A DNA stretch of 64,000 nt. It comes from Stereum hirsutum FP-91666 SS1 (Eukaryota; Basidiomycota; Agaricomycetes; Russulales; Stereaceae). Positions 36,601 through 47,253 of the stretch are shown here, piece by piece; position 1 is the first letter of the stretch, and every line of letters starts with the position of its first letter. The notes beneath the pieces were generated by a model. That model worked only from the letters and a program-made list of their open reading frames with translations. It made no database searches and was not told where the DNA came from. A program made the position numbers and the translations under genes. The stretch covers positions 1,715,179 to 1,779,178 of the forward strand of contig NW_006763135.1 in NCBI RefSeq assembly GCF_000264905.1, written 5' to 3'.

Positions 36601-36962
36601 ACGAAGAGGGTGCAGGGAGAGAAGCACAGCCGATAGATGTTGGAGAGAACTCTGTTCTCCAGGCCCTAAGTCGCAAAGTTCAAGACTTCAAGACGGCCGC
36701 TGCCAACTCGTTCACTGGCTCGTCCACACCCTTCCCCACCTCGTCACCGCCTGTTCCATCGCACATCCGGAATCTGTCGTCCGGGTCGGGGAGTGGGACT
36801 CTACCACGAACGAGATCACCGAGACCGAGTGGGTTGCTTCCAGACTTGACGTCTTGGGCGACCGCTGGGGAGACATTGGACAGACCGGATGCCGAAAGGC
36901 CGTTCGTTGGCAGTCCAAGGACGAGGGAGAATACTGGGGAGTATCTTGGGAGACCCCTTTGA
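33603..36962 (+). CDS. large coiled-coil protein with N-terminal Cys motif, unknown function
   Basis: About nine exons can be linked. The first ends soon after CCCGKEDCEHLKAW, a compact Cys-rich motif, followed across an intron by VGQALLQRHEAYVRRVQ. The middle is heptad-rich: TLELQEVRDAVSRLSTEHAR, NLRQERDDLQQERDNEAQKA, VSNLQEELDQQQQHRTELSE and IMETLVADNESLMKSNAELQ. The large last exon (from about 35226) contains a basic Thr/Arg motif LLLLTRSRGVQTDQWAG and a helical block LLERISVLFNRLSQADALTL continuing through NLRTHFRSFLEDERIV and RKDLRSLFKILREVFQEMGS, which looks like a second conserved domain. The last 300 residues are Ser/Pro/Thr-rich. I recall a similar Cys motif plus coiled coil in other fungi but cannot name the family. 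A structural or scaffold role is inferred. Confidence 0.7.
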
Positions 36963-37497
36963 AGGGACATTCTCGTCCTTGTTGGAAACTCCGGCGAAGT
37001 CCCGCCACTGTAAGCTATGTATGTATTCATTATTGTGTGTTAGAATCGGGTTCGAGACAAGACAAAACATGATCCTTGTGTTCTTTATGGCTTCGCGATG
37101 TATGTCTTGGTTTTTTTCTCCTTCTTTTTTGTAGTGATATACCCTGTGGATTGCGATACATAGTGAATATACGCTTCTGGGAGGTGGATTGTGCAATCGT
37201 CTTGCGGTGTTGCCAGTTGTATCCACTGTGTGGAGGTGGAAGCTTCTGCATCACCAGTCGTTTGTAGATGGACACGGGTTCTTATCAATTACTTCCTGGG
37301 GAACCTGGTAGGATACCGCCCGTGCGGCATACGTATGCATCAGACTTCGAAACCACCGAGAAGAGTTCGGAACACCGGCTTATGCTCATAATGATAACCG
37401 TGGTATTGCAAGAATCCATCGTTACAAAAGGTCTCCCATCAACAATCCAGGGACCCCTATATTCCTTCGTCCAACCCCTCTCCTAGTGCTTGTGGAT
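36963..37497. other. intergenic region
   Basis: This interval is the downstream flank of the coiled-coil gene and the promoter of the ABM-type gene. Only short frames without support are present. Confidence 0.4.
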
Positions 37498-38312
37498 ATG
37501 CCTCTCAACGTGATAACTGAAGTAGTCCAGCTGAAGCCTTCCAAGGCTTTCTTCGATAACCCCTCTCTATTCGAGACATTGCGCGAGGCCGTTCATGAGG
37601 GTGGAATTAACCACCAGTCATGGGCTCTGACTATCGAGGAGCCCAAGAAGCTGTACTGGCTTGTCCGTGAGTAGTAACTGAATATTGCTTACACTGATGC
37701 AAAGTTGAACTAACGAGAGATTTTGGGGCGTAGACCATGAATATGGTTTCAAGATCGAGGACTTCAAGTGGAATAAAGAGAAATACGGAGACATGCGCGA
37801 GAAACTCCTCGAGATCGCAGAAGAATACCCTGCAGCTGGATGGCTCCACCTGGAGGGCGATGTCTTTCCGGACGGTATCACCACAGCGCCCATTACCGAC
37901 GTGGTAAAGTTTACCGCTCTTTGTGCTTCCTCACGAGCTCCTCCATGCAAGTATTGACGTCTGCACACAGGCAATCATACAGATGAAGGAGGGTTTCGAT
38001 GAGGCGAAGTGGGCAGAGGTGATAAACTTCGCGATGGACGATGTTCGTACGGCGAAGGGGTTCCACAATGGTTGCTGGGCTGTGAGCAAAGGTGGTCAGA
38101 CGTACGTGGTAGCTGGGTGGGACTCTGTGGAGGTGAGTGTTCGTGTGGATGAGGAAGTCTGAAAAAACGAACTGACAACCTTGCAGGATCATGAGGCCTA
38201 TCTGAAGAGCGAAACGTCCCAGAAAGTGAACGAGAAAGTTATCCCTTTCGTCACCGCCGGAGGGGGAACAATCCACGGGAAGTTTGTAGACATTGTTCAT
38301 GACAAGGCATAG
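37498..38312 (+). CDS. ABM-like (dimeric alpha-beta barrel) domain protein
   Basis: Four exons (37498-37666, 37734-37903, 37971-38132 and about 38187-38312) encode about 208 residues. The ATG at 37498 (MPLNVITEVVQLKPSKAF) is preferred because the frame upstream lacks another ATG. The protein seems to hold two ferredoxin-like repeats. The first has HQSWALTIEEPKKLYWLV. The second has NGCWAVSKGGQTYVVAGW followed by DSVEDHEAYLKSE. This 'W-x5-8-aromatic ... W-x-S-x-E-x-H' layout is typical of the antibiotic biosynthesis monooxygenase (ABM) superfamily and its fungal stress-related relatives. No catalytic residues can be assigned, so substrate and reaction are unknown. No signal peptide or membrane segment is visible. 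Confidence 0.7.
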
Positions 38313-38536
38313 GGATGTTTATAATCGTGTATGATCAATCAGGCTCGCAGCTTGCTCGCAGCAGTGGATGGCGAGGAAGAGTTGAAATTGATGTATGATG
38401 ACAGTAGCGGAGAAAGTTGCGGAGGCCTGTGCCACACCGCCAACTGTGGCAAAGTCACTGTATATTGAAGACGTGTTCAAATAATTTCGAATATTGTGAG
38501 GTTATCCTCCAACCCCACTTGCAAGCTCCTACCGCT

Positions 38537-39370
38537 ATGACACGCTGCTATCTGGACATCTGTATCGGTGATTCCGAAAAGTACACCAAAGCAAAGTCTT
38601 CTTACGATACAGCCTGCGCTCTTCTGTCTCAAAACGCAGCTACCTATGGCCTTCCTCCCACTCCCGAACAACTCTCTGAGGAACAGCGCCAGATATTGAC
38701 TGAAATCGCCTCCAACCAACCTGCCTTAGAATCTACATCCAAATCATGGCTCTCCTCTGCGTTCTCTCGTAAACCAAAGGGATTGATCTTCCAATGTCCA
38801 CCCTCGCTCCTCGCAGGCCGACTCGTGTTCGAGCTGAACTCGAATCCTGGCCTGGCGAAGACGACGGGAAACTTTGCCGCGCTTTGCACGGGAGAGAAAG
38901 GCGCGTGTAAAAACGCGCCGAAGAAGCAATTGTGGTACAAGGGATGTTCGGTGCACAGAATCGTGAAGGGATATGTCGCACAGGGAGGTGATATCACGAG
39001 GGGAGACGGCAGCGGTGGAGAGGTATGTGACGGTCTATCATTAACCTCCTACCTCGTGTATAGAAGGTCTGATTGTCTCCTCGTATAGTCCATCTATGGT
39101 GGAAAGTTCAATGACGAGAAGGAGGGCTTGAAAGTCAGGCCAGGTCGCGGATCACTAGCCATGGCGAATTCGGGCAAGAACAGCAACACTTCGCAGTTCT
39201 TCGTCATTCTCACCGATGCAGAGGCTCAGCTCGCCAAGATCAATGGCAAGTTCGTTGTCTTTGGACAACTCATTGACGGCTGGGAGGTGCTGGAACGCTT
39301 GGACCGGGTGGGCACAGGAGATGGGATGCCAAGAGAGCCGGTGTGGATCGAGGATTGTGGCCTTTACTGA
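38537..39370 (+). CDS. cyclophilin-type peptidyl-prolyl isomerase with internal insertion
   Basis: Two exons (38537-39022 and 39089-39370) give 255 residues. The first strand of the cyclophilin fold, RCYLDICIGD, is followed by about 100 residues not normally present (SYDTACALLSQNAATYGLPP and onward), after which the fold resumes at AGRLVFELNSNPGLAKTTGN and FAALCTGEKG. The active-site loop VHRIVKGYVAQGGDITRGDG keeps the catalytic Arg and Gln, and SNTSQFFVILTDAE is intact. In place of the usual Trp-Leu-Asp-Gly-Lys-His stretch the protein has AKINGKFVVFGQ, so the Trp that contacts cyclosporin A is missing and drug sensitivity may be low. Cyclophilins speed proline isomerisation during folding or act as scaffolds. 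No targeting signal is seen, so the protein is probably cytosolic or nuclear. Confidence 0.9.
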
Positions 39371-39556
39371 AGGTGATTGTTCTTCGGACTTTGGGTTTGC
39401 GTGAAGTATCATCTTGGGTACGACACCCGACTGCTTGACTTATACGACGCTCTAATAATAAGGGAACCCGTTTGGCTACAGAATACCATTGTCAACGAGG
39501 TACAGAAACCTGGCAAGAACATCATGGGTATCGTTACGAGTCCGTCTGCTGCGCCC

Positions 39557-40634
39557 CTACATCCCGAGAAGTCTCAGGTTGCGATTCAAACCCTCCATCA
39601 CGGATTGCACTTGCTTAAATCTCCTGACGCCACACTTGTCCGACTCGACGTGCTGCGTCAGCCCGCTAAGGCTCACGAAGTCTTCCTGACACCCAGGACA
39701 ACAGTATATCCTGTCTTGATGCTTTGGGCTCTGGAGATGGGTGTTCAGGGAGTGAAGAGTTGCAAAGTTCTGCATAGGTGCGGTCCATCAGGATTGTGGC
39801 TCGCAAGCGACTTAGATGGAGGGGCTACTTACCCTATGGCACAAGAAGCACTCGTAGGCCGTGCCGTTCCACGACCTCTCCGTAGCCCACGACGACGTGG
39901 GTGCAGGTGGCTCATATGACCCTCCAGGCCATTGCAGCAGCCTCTGACGGTTCGTGATTACGTTGTGCCTATCCATATCTACCACCCTGCGATTAAGCAT
40001 ATCCCTCGTCGCCCCCGAAGGACATCTATTGGACTCGATGTGTGCGAAGAGGGCGGCCAGGTTGGGGAATCGCTGACTGCACTCGTCGAAGGGGCAGACT
40101 ATGGTTCTGCCGGCATGGATGGAGGATTTGCGATGCGCGTCGTAATTATGCTGAGACGAGAAGAAACGCTGACAGTCTTCGCAGTACCACGTTCGTGTCA
40201 AGTGAGCCTGGCGCTGATGTTCGCTCAGGCCGATCTCGTTGTAGAAGACCTGAATTACAAAAAACCGTGGGAGGACCGTGAAGGGATACTCATCAGCACC
40301 CACGTTTCGTCGGATCGATAGGGGCTTGTAACTTGCGAAGTTACGACATTCAAAAAAGCAAGTAGGTCAACATACGTACCGTATCGCAATCAGGACATAC
40401 AAAGTGTTCGTCAACGTCGTGATCGTCGAGATCCTCAGTGGAGGAGAAATGCTCGTCACAGCGGTCGCAGTAATTGTGGTATGGGCTCTGCTTCCAGTGT
40501 TCGATCAAGCCGTGGTGTGACGTGAAGTCTTTCCTATGCTGCCGGCAGTAGTGGTGCAAGCTGGAATTCTCGAGGTGCTGCTCTAAAGCATGGCTCGACG
40601 CAAACCAGCGGTCACAGCGCTGACAAGAGCTCAT
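39557..40634 (-). CDS. multi-C2H2 zinc-finger protein
   Basis: Three exons (40634-40380, 40249-39833, 39769-39557) encode about 294 residues consisting almost wholly of zinc fingers. The N-terminus is MSSCQRCDRWFASSHALEQH. Further fingers read HYCRQHRKDFTSHHGLIEHW, YCDRCDEHFSSTEDLDDHDV, FVCPDCDTVFYNEIGLSEHQ, WYCEDCQRFFSSQHNYDAHR, VCPFDECSQRFPNLAALFAH, YECFLCHRNFATLHSLNTHL and YCCPGCQEDFVSLSGLTQHV. The second unit has Cys-x2-His instead of Cys-x2-Cys, and two units end in Cys (ESNRC, ESDKC) instead of His. Similar multi-finger proteins are frequent in Agaricomycetes. They may bind DNA or RNA; the target is unknown. The C-terminal 25 residues (FKQVQSVMEGLNRNLRLLGM) look helical. Confidence 0.85.
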
Positions 40635-41038
40635 CTCGCAAAGACCAGGAGGACGAGTGACAGGTAGTCTCGGTCAAGGAAGACGGTGGCGGGTAGGCTC
40701 AGAGAACAGGGAGCGGGTGTGAGTAAAGAGAAAGGGAGCTCGAGCGAAGTCTGAGCCCTTGTCCCCTGCTTTATATGCCCGATAACGGACACGATGTGAC
40801 GCGATCGGGGCGCGGTCATTTATCAAGTGGCTCCCGGGGTCCAGACGCTTGGCTCAACGGCATAGGAGCTCAGGAAAGTCTAAGGGTGGCACAGTGCAGG
40901 CTATCGAGTACCGGGGAATCACTTTGAATAAATACTGTCTTAGCTTGCAACCACATAGTCTCAGAGGGGCTCGGAGGGAAGATGCAGGGTGCAACGTGTA
41001 GGGCACAGTAGAGGCTATGGGTCTCAATTTCATTCTGT
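40635..41038. other. promoter region of the zinc-finger gene
   Basis: On the - strand a CATATAAAG string lies at about 40769-40777, roughly 140 nt upstream of the zinc-finger ATG, and may be its TATA element. Otherwise no feature is supported. Confidence 0.4.
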
Positions 41039-42005
41039 TCAGAATACATCGCGAGCCTGTAAGAGAGCTTGGACGGCCTTTGTCGTATTCTCCTTTTCCT
41101 CCTTGATAGCCCTCGCGAAGGATCTGAACTCGGGAGTGGAGGAATCACCTATCGTACAGGCGAGACGGTGCGAGAAATGTATACGATAACCGCTGATTAA
41201 CGAAAAAAAGAGTCGTGCAAAACTCACGTTGTAGCTGGAAGAGCAAGCTTTCGCTTGTCGTAATCTGGGCCCCGGCCTGACGCATACGGGCGAGGGCGTA
41301 CGGTACTTCCTCTTTGTTGCAACTGGAGACACCGTCAGCGAGGACATGGACGCCGTAGCCTTCTGCCAGGAGGTCCAGAGCGGACTGGAGAACGCAAACG
41401 TGCGACTGTAGAGCAAAGAACATGGTTCAGCCACGGTAAGACGCGGTTGTGGCGAGGAATGCGAACTTCGATGCCGAAAAGGACTATGGATCTGAACTGC
41501 TTCGCTCTGAGTAAGGAAGTCACCTCGGGCGTCATCATGGAGAACAGAGTCTTCTCGATTGTCCCGAGGTGCAAAGGACCTAGAGCCTCTGACGACAGTT
41601 CCGGTACTGTCGGACCCAAGGCTAGAGAAGGGCAATACATCTGAATTCGATGCAGAACGATTCAGATGTCGGGGCTTGAAGCATACCTTTTGGATTCTGC
41701 TCGGTGAAGATCACCGGGATCTCGAGGATCTAAGTAAAGGATGGAGACGGTTCGAGGTGCGCGTGTGTTGAAGATGCGAAGCTGCCTACCGTGGCAAGCT
41801 TGAGCATCTTTTGTGAAGTCAAGATGACCTCTTCAAAAGCGTGAATTGCGGTTCCTATGTAGTACGCCGCGGACGTGTCGCATTGAGTAATCTACCCTCG
41901 AATACTGGAGGCTTCAGGTGGAACAGGCATACGAAATTTCGTTTGCAAGTCGCACACAAAGAAAACTGTACGACCAGGGATGATCTTGACTACGGACTGA
42001 GCCAT
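41039..42005 (-). CDS. isochorismatase-family cysteine hydrolase (ISOC1/2-like)
   Basis: Six short exons are read from the ATG at 42005 to the stop at 41039. Exon 1 gives [20 protein letters not shown] with QTKF; its Asp is the first catalytic residue. Exon 2 continues [20 protein letters not shown], exon 3 [14 protein letters not shown], exon 4 [18 protein letters not shown] and the catalytic-Lys segment [14 protein letters not shown]. Exon 5 has the nucleophile Cys in [20 protein letters not shown] and the conserved [20 protein letters not shown] with QAGA. Exon 6 is a charged helix. The order Asp-Lys-Cys and the ADGVSS block fit the ISOC1/ISOC2 subgroup, whose physiological substrate is unclear, not bacterial isochorismatases. 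It shares a divergent promoter region of about 485 bp with the gene starting at 42491. Confidence 0.85.
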
Positions 42006-42490
42006 GATGGGACGAAGACAGACCGGAATACTGATGGAGAAAGGCAAGCAGCTGAGAGGGTTCCTGGCATCGGAAGGGCCTATCTACTCGATCCGGAAAC
42101 CGGAGGATTAGCGGCAACGCCTCGGCGCGCTGGCTGCGTGGCAACCTCTGCTGCAGAGGAAATACATGCTCTGAATTTATGGAGAGTACAAGTCGACGAA
42201 GGAAAGGGAGAAGCTCTGATGAATCGAAGAAAGCGAGACAGTCTGACAAGGCGCGAGAAAAGATGGGGATGTGGGGACGGCTGCGGGAGGTGCCGGGCGG
42301 GGCGGGAAGAAAAAGGACGGGGTTCTGGTTCTGTTCACGGCTGGACGTCGCTCTGCTCAGCGCCATCATCCCACCCGTCGCTCCCAAAGGCGTTCCTTGC
42401 TCAACGGTCCACCCTTCCTCTCTTTAACCCCCCACGCTCACAAAGCACCACAGCTCTTTTATCGACTCTATACCAACACACCAATCAATC
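42006..42490. other. divergent promoter region
   Basis: The interval separates the 5' ends of the hydrolase gene (- strand) and the coiled-coil gene (+ strand). An open frame runs across it, but nothing in it is recognisable. Confidence 0.4.
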
Positions 42491-45400
42491 ATGGACCACT
42501 CGCAAGTAGCTACCCAAAGGATCAGAGATGATGAGTTCGCCGCTGACAAGGCCAGGGTTCGTCTTATCTTTCATGACGCCCATTTCTCTATACCTCTTAT
42601 ACCAGCCGCTCATCGTTGTATTATATTACAGTTTGCATCCTTCCGGTTAGGCGCAGGCCTTCCCAATTCTCATTCCTCCCTGCCCAGCTCAAGACCATCG
42701 CATTCACGTTCTCACTCTCGCAACAACTCTGTTTCTACATCTCCCTCTCTTTCGTTCTCTGTTTCTAGTACCTCGACGAACGACATGTCTCTTTTATCTT
42801 CTTCTTCGTCATCCCATTCCATCCCACCCAACAACATCAGTGGCAGCAAGCGGCCGAACTCCCATCACCGCCGGCGCTCCTCAGTATCTACCCGCCGCGA
42901 ATCCGCTGAAATCATGGGCGTTTCTCTTCCAGAGCTGCCCCCGTCTCACAGCGAGGATAACATCAACCTCGGTGACAAGGACTCAATCCGTCGTCGAGCC
43001 CTGTGGGCTCTCGAGGGAAAGTCAGATTCAGGGTCCTTCTCACGCGTGGAGATACCCGAGTTGAATACGCCAGAGCTCGAGAGACGGATTTCAGATTTCC
43101 GTGCGTATCGCCTTTTCGCCATTCCCCTGTGCCTGTCGCTCAGCGAGGTGTTCTCATCGTATAGCAAGCAAGCCATCTTTTCCTCCTGGGTTCGGCGGCA
43201 ATTTCGGCTCGGGCCTGAACAGTTTGGCCGGCAAGCGCGACTCGTTCGGTAAACACCTTCCAACTTCCTCTTCCACCAAAGATCAGCTTCATACCCTCGT
43301 GGAAGAGGAGGAGGAAGAGGAAGAGCACGAAGAGGTGGCTTCGCCAATCGCTCTTGAGGCTCTACCGCGCAATGAGGCTCCTGTGTCGGCTCCCGGCCGT
43401 CATCGTCCCGTCGGACTTAACCTTCGCCCTCTCTCTCTGTTGCCAGAGACCTTGGGTTCTGCTGTCAACGGTGACCTGCCAACGCCCGATTACACCCCAA
43501 GCGTCAAATCTTCTGGGCTTCGGGAGCTGACTCTGGCTTCTTCGCCTAACCTGAGCTCATCGGCAGCTTCGAATGATACTAGTTTCACTGCGCCATCAAC
43601 TCTTGCATCAAGACGCCAGTCCCTCATTCTCCCTACCAACGTTATTCCTTCCCAGGCTTTATTTCGCCGCTCTTCGCTGAACCTTCGCACCGACAGCCTT
43701 TCGTCCGTTTCCTCAGACGGATTCGAGTCCAAGAAGCGTAGCAGCATCTCTTATAAGCCTGCTGCCTACGGTACATCCTCTCAAGTCGTCGCAGGGCTAC
43801 CCACTCCTGATTTGACGCCCACTTCTGAGCGTCGTACCTCCACTAGTTCATCCGATAGCGATTGGAGTGGAGGCCGTCCTTTTTCGAGTAGCGAGCAGTA
43901 TTTTCTTCACAAGTCGCACGCCACACTCCTTGCTCGGATCACCGATCTGGAGCGCGCATTGTCCACCCGCCCAATCTCTCGCCCGGTCTCACAATCGTCC
44001 GATGCTACCATGCACTCCGAGCTTAGTGCCCCGGCCGAACCCAGTGACGAGATGCTGCAGCTCATAGCCGACCTTAAAGCGGAGCGCGACGAGCTGAAGA
44101 GGGATGTGGATGGGTGGCGTAACCGAGTCGCCGATCTTGAAAAGCAGGCCGGTAATCTCGCTCGGAGGGTCGACCAGGAGCGCAGAGAGGCATGGGTTGC
44201 TCGCGAACGTGTGGGCCTTCTTGAAGTCGAGAAACGCGCTCTCATCAAACTCGCTGAGGACAAGGCGCTCTTCGCCGAGGAGATGCACAACAAGTGTCAA
44301 GCCCTTCAGCAGGAATGTGCGCAAGTCACCGAAGACTACGAGAAGGTTCGAGAGGAGTTGGCGAGGGGTAAGGCGGCTGAAGAGGAGTGCATCCGTCTCC
44401 GCGCTGCACTCGCGGCGGAAACTCAGCGGAGGGAGGAGCTGGAGAGGGAGCTGGAGGGCGCTGGTCTGCTCGCCACCCCTACACCTGCTGCATTTCCTAT
44501 CAAGCCCGTCCCCACTGTCATCAACCGTCGTCGGGGACTTGGCCTTCGTTCGATTGATTCCGAAGGTTCCTACACTGAAGTCGGGTCTGTCGACAGCATG
44601 AACAGCAAGACTGGTTTCGATCTCAGGGCCGTGACCGAGGAAGAGGAATACTCCGATGACGACGGCCTTGCTGGGTATGAGGATGAGCAGGACTCGGACG
44701 TGAGCTTCGGCTCCCCTAGTTGTTCATCTTCCGCCTCCATGGATGATCTTCCCCGCTCCATCTCCCACTTGGAGATCGATATTCCTGCCGACGCTCCTAT
44801 GTCCGTCTCAGCTACGCCATCGCCACAGTCACCTTCTTCTCCCACCCACACCCGCGAAAACTCGCTGAGCAGAGCTTGGTCTTTCCCTGCCAAGGGTTCT
44901 GCACCTATCTCTGCCCCGCGTCGGGTTGAAGAAGTCGATCGATTTTTCGGCTGCTTGGAGGATTTGGAGGACTCGCCTCCTATCCCCTCGACTGAGAATC
45001 CTTTCTCGCGGAAGTTCTCCTTCGGTGACGATGAAGATGACGACGCACTCCCGCCCTTCGTACTTCCGGCTGACGTTGGGATCGAGGTTGAAGACTCACC
45101 GCGGATGTTGGATATTGTCGAAGAAGAGGAAGAACCCGAGGAAGATTCGTTCTCTGAGCCGGATGATGAATTTGTGGGCGAGGTCGACGATGGCGGAATC
45201 AAGTTCACTTTCAGCCTACCTGCTGACTTCGAAGTTTCCGAGCCAGAGCCTGTCAGCCCGTCCTCTCCTCGCTCTTCCCTCCACAGGAAACCCGTTCCGT
45301 TCTACGAACCACTCAGTGAGGATGAGGAACCTTTCTCTTTCTCGCAGAGCAGCACACCGGTCTCTATTCCTCCTACAACTCCGACCAGCTGTTCGCCTGT

Positions 45401-46319
45401 ATCGAGACGGTCAGGAGACCGCTCTGTCTCTCCTTCCTCAATTCCCCGCGCCACATCTCTAAAGAGATTCGAAATGCCCACGAAAATTCCTGCTCCCCGG
45501 TTTACGCCCGAAGCAACAGCCAGTTCATTCACGACATCCTACACGACACGTGGCGCTTCTCGACCGTCTTTCATTCCACAACCCTCCGTGAAGGTCGTTG
45601 CCAGCCCTTCATCACCTTATACCAGTCCCAAACCGACTCCGCCCATGTTCCTACCTCAACCACAACGTAAATCATCGTCTCCCTCGTCTCAAGCCTCCAC
45701 TGCCAACAGGATCAAACTCGGGCAAAGTGACGGTGTCCGTGCCGGTGTCACAGCCAATGGTTCGACCTCCTTTCAACCCAAATCGTCACCAAGTGCGCTC
45801 TAACGTTTTCAATTATTCCTCACGGATGGTTTTTCTCATGCAGGGCACACACTTAAACCCACATCCAGGTCTTTTGACGTTGTCGCGCTCGAATCAGAGC
45901 CTCTACTGAACGAAGAGGCGCCACAGCATGACGACGACAATACTGACACGACGATGACGAGTCCTTCCATGGCTGCACGACTTGCGTTCCAGAGTTTTAC
46001 GAATATGATACCCAATCCCTTTTCTTGGTCTCCGCGTCTCGGGAGTCCAAGCGGGACCGGTACAGTTGCGGCCACCGCGGCTGCCTTGTGCATGATACCT
46101 GAGAGTCAGAGCTCGAGTACGATTATGTCTGGTGATAGTTTCGAAGATGGGTTTGGTAGAAGATCTTCCGAGGTGAAGGAGGTCAAGAGGGGCTATGTGC
46201 CGAAGGAGCGGCAGTTGGAGAAGCTGAGGTTGAGGATGCGGTCGGAAAGCGGTGAGCAGCTTGGACCAAGTATAGAGATGTCGTGCAAGCGGTGTAGAGA
46301 GGGCGTGATTCGTTTCTGA
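42491..46319 (+). CDS. large serine-rich coiled-coil protein, unknown function
   Basis: Four exons are inferred, split by introns near 42559-42632, near 43100-43170 and at 45793-45843. The product is about 1,170 residues. It starts MDHSQVATQRIRDDEFAADK followed by AR and, across the first intron, FASFRLGAGLP. Long Ser/Pro-rich disordered stretches follow, an acidic run (VEEEEEEEEHEEVAS), repeated 'LPTPDYTP / LPTPDLTP' motifs that resemble proline-directed kinase sites, and a coiled coil of about 150 residues (YFLHKSHATLLARITDLERA through REELERELEGA). The C-terminal exon contains LAFQSFTNMIPNPFSW and SFEDGFGRRSSEVKEVKRGY, ending in a Cys-containing tail (SCKRCREGVIRF). I do not recognise a named family. 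The composition suggests a phosphorylated scaffold, possibly in polarity or signalling, but that is inference. Confidence 0.7.
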
Positions 46320-47253
46320 GGTGAGTAGGACGTCTTTCTCAACGAATTCCTGATGCTGATAATCTCCGCAGATACCTCACGCTCACTCCGCCCTTATGAC
46401 TTCAATGACTTGTATCCTGCTAACTTGCCTTCCTTTTTCGCTTACTTCCTCTCCACTTGTTCGGCTTGTATTCCGTGCCACTGTTGTTGTTGAATCCCCC
46501 AAACCCCTCCACCCCTCCACATGTCTTGTTTCCAATTCTTCTTGACTTATTCCTTTGTGTTCCTTGTCATATAATGTTATTCTCTATTGGCATAGTGAGC
46601 TTGATGCTTCCTATTTCGTTTTCTGTTTCACTATGTTTGGTTCTTTTTTTTTTCTTACCCTTGTATATATCTCCCCCCCCCCCTCTCCCCTCCCCTTGAT
46701 CAATTGACCACCGGCAGTGCCGACCACTCCTGATCCTCTGTGGTACATTTCATCAAAGCACTTTGTCAGTTGTATATGTACTCGCCTGGATTTGGACACT
46801 CTGCTAGGACGTTTTCCCCTCTCCCTCTCTGTCCTTCCCAAACCTCCCTCGCTTGAGGGTCTTTTACCGCCCGGAATCATTCGTTTGTTTTCGTCGACAC
46901 GTTTGGTTCGGACAGTCATTGGTCGATTTTCACTACTAGCGTCCAACTCTCCTCTGTTTATCTGTCTCGCTCAGTTTTGTCGTTATACGTTTGCGATCTG
47001 CAATGGATCCAATATGATTATGTCTCATCACATGCTCTGCGCTGCCGTTGAGGAGGGCGCACGGTTGGCGTGATTCTGAATTCTTCAATTCTTGAGCTCG
47101 AACTCGGAACGCATGTGGCCAGTGTGGCCCAGACAGGTCGAGAGTGAACGGGAGAAATCGTGGGAATTGATCTGGCAAATTCCGGCGTTGGCGGGACGGC
47201 TCAGGCGTCTGGCACGCATAGACTGCACGAACACTCATTCACATCCACTCGCC
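46320..47253. other. 0.9 kb intergenic region
   Basis: The interval includes the 3' flank of the coiled-coil gene and the promoter of the NDUFA4-like gene. A polypyrimidine block rich in C (about 46670-46696) is notable, and no gene is supported. Confidence 0.4.
46670..46696. repeat. C-rich polypyrimidine low-complexity tract
   Basis: A run of about twelve consecutive C is followed by C/T blocks. It lies in the intergenic region; on the opposite strand it is G-rich. Simple-sequence origin is likely. Confidence 0.7.

Noticed and set aside
41039..41635. 198-residue continuous frame on the - strand
   Set aside because: It reads through introns of the isochorismatase-family gene in a different frame and lacks the catalytic motifs, which appear only after splicing.
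44570..45208. 212-residue Ser-rich frame on the - strand
   Set aside because: It is the complement of the Glu/Asp-rich part of the large coiled-coil protein; composition explains it fully.
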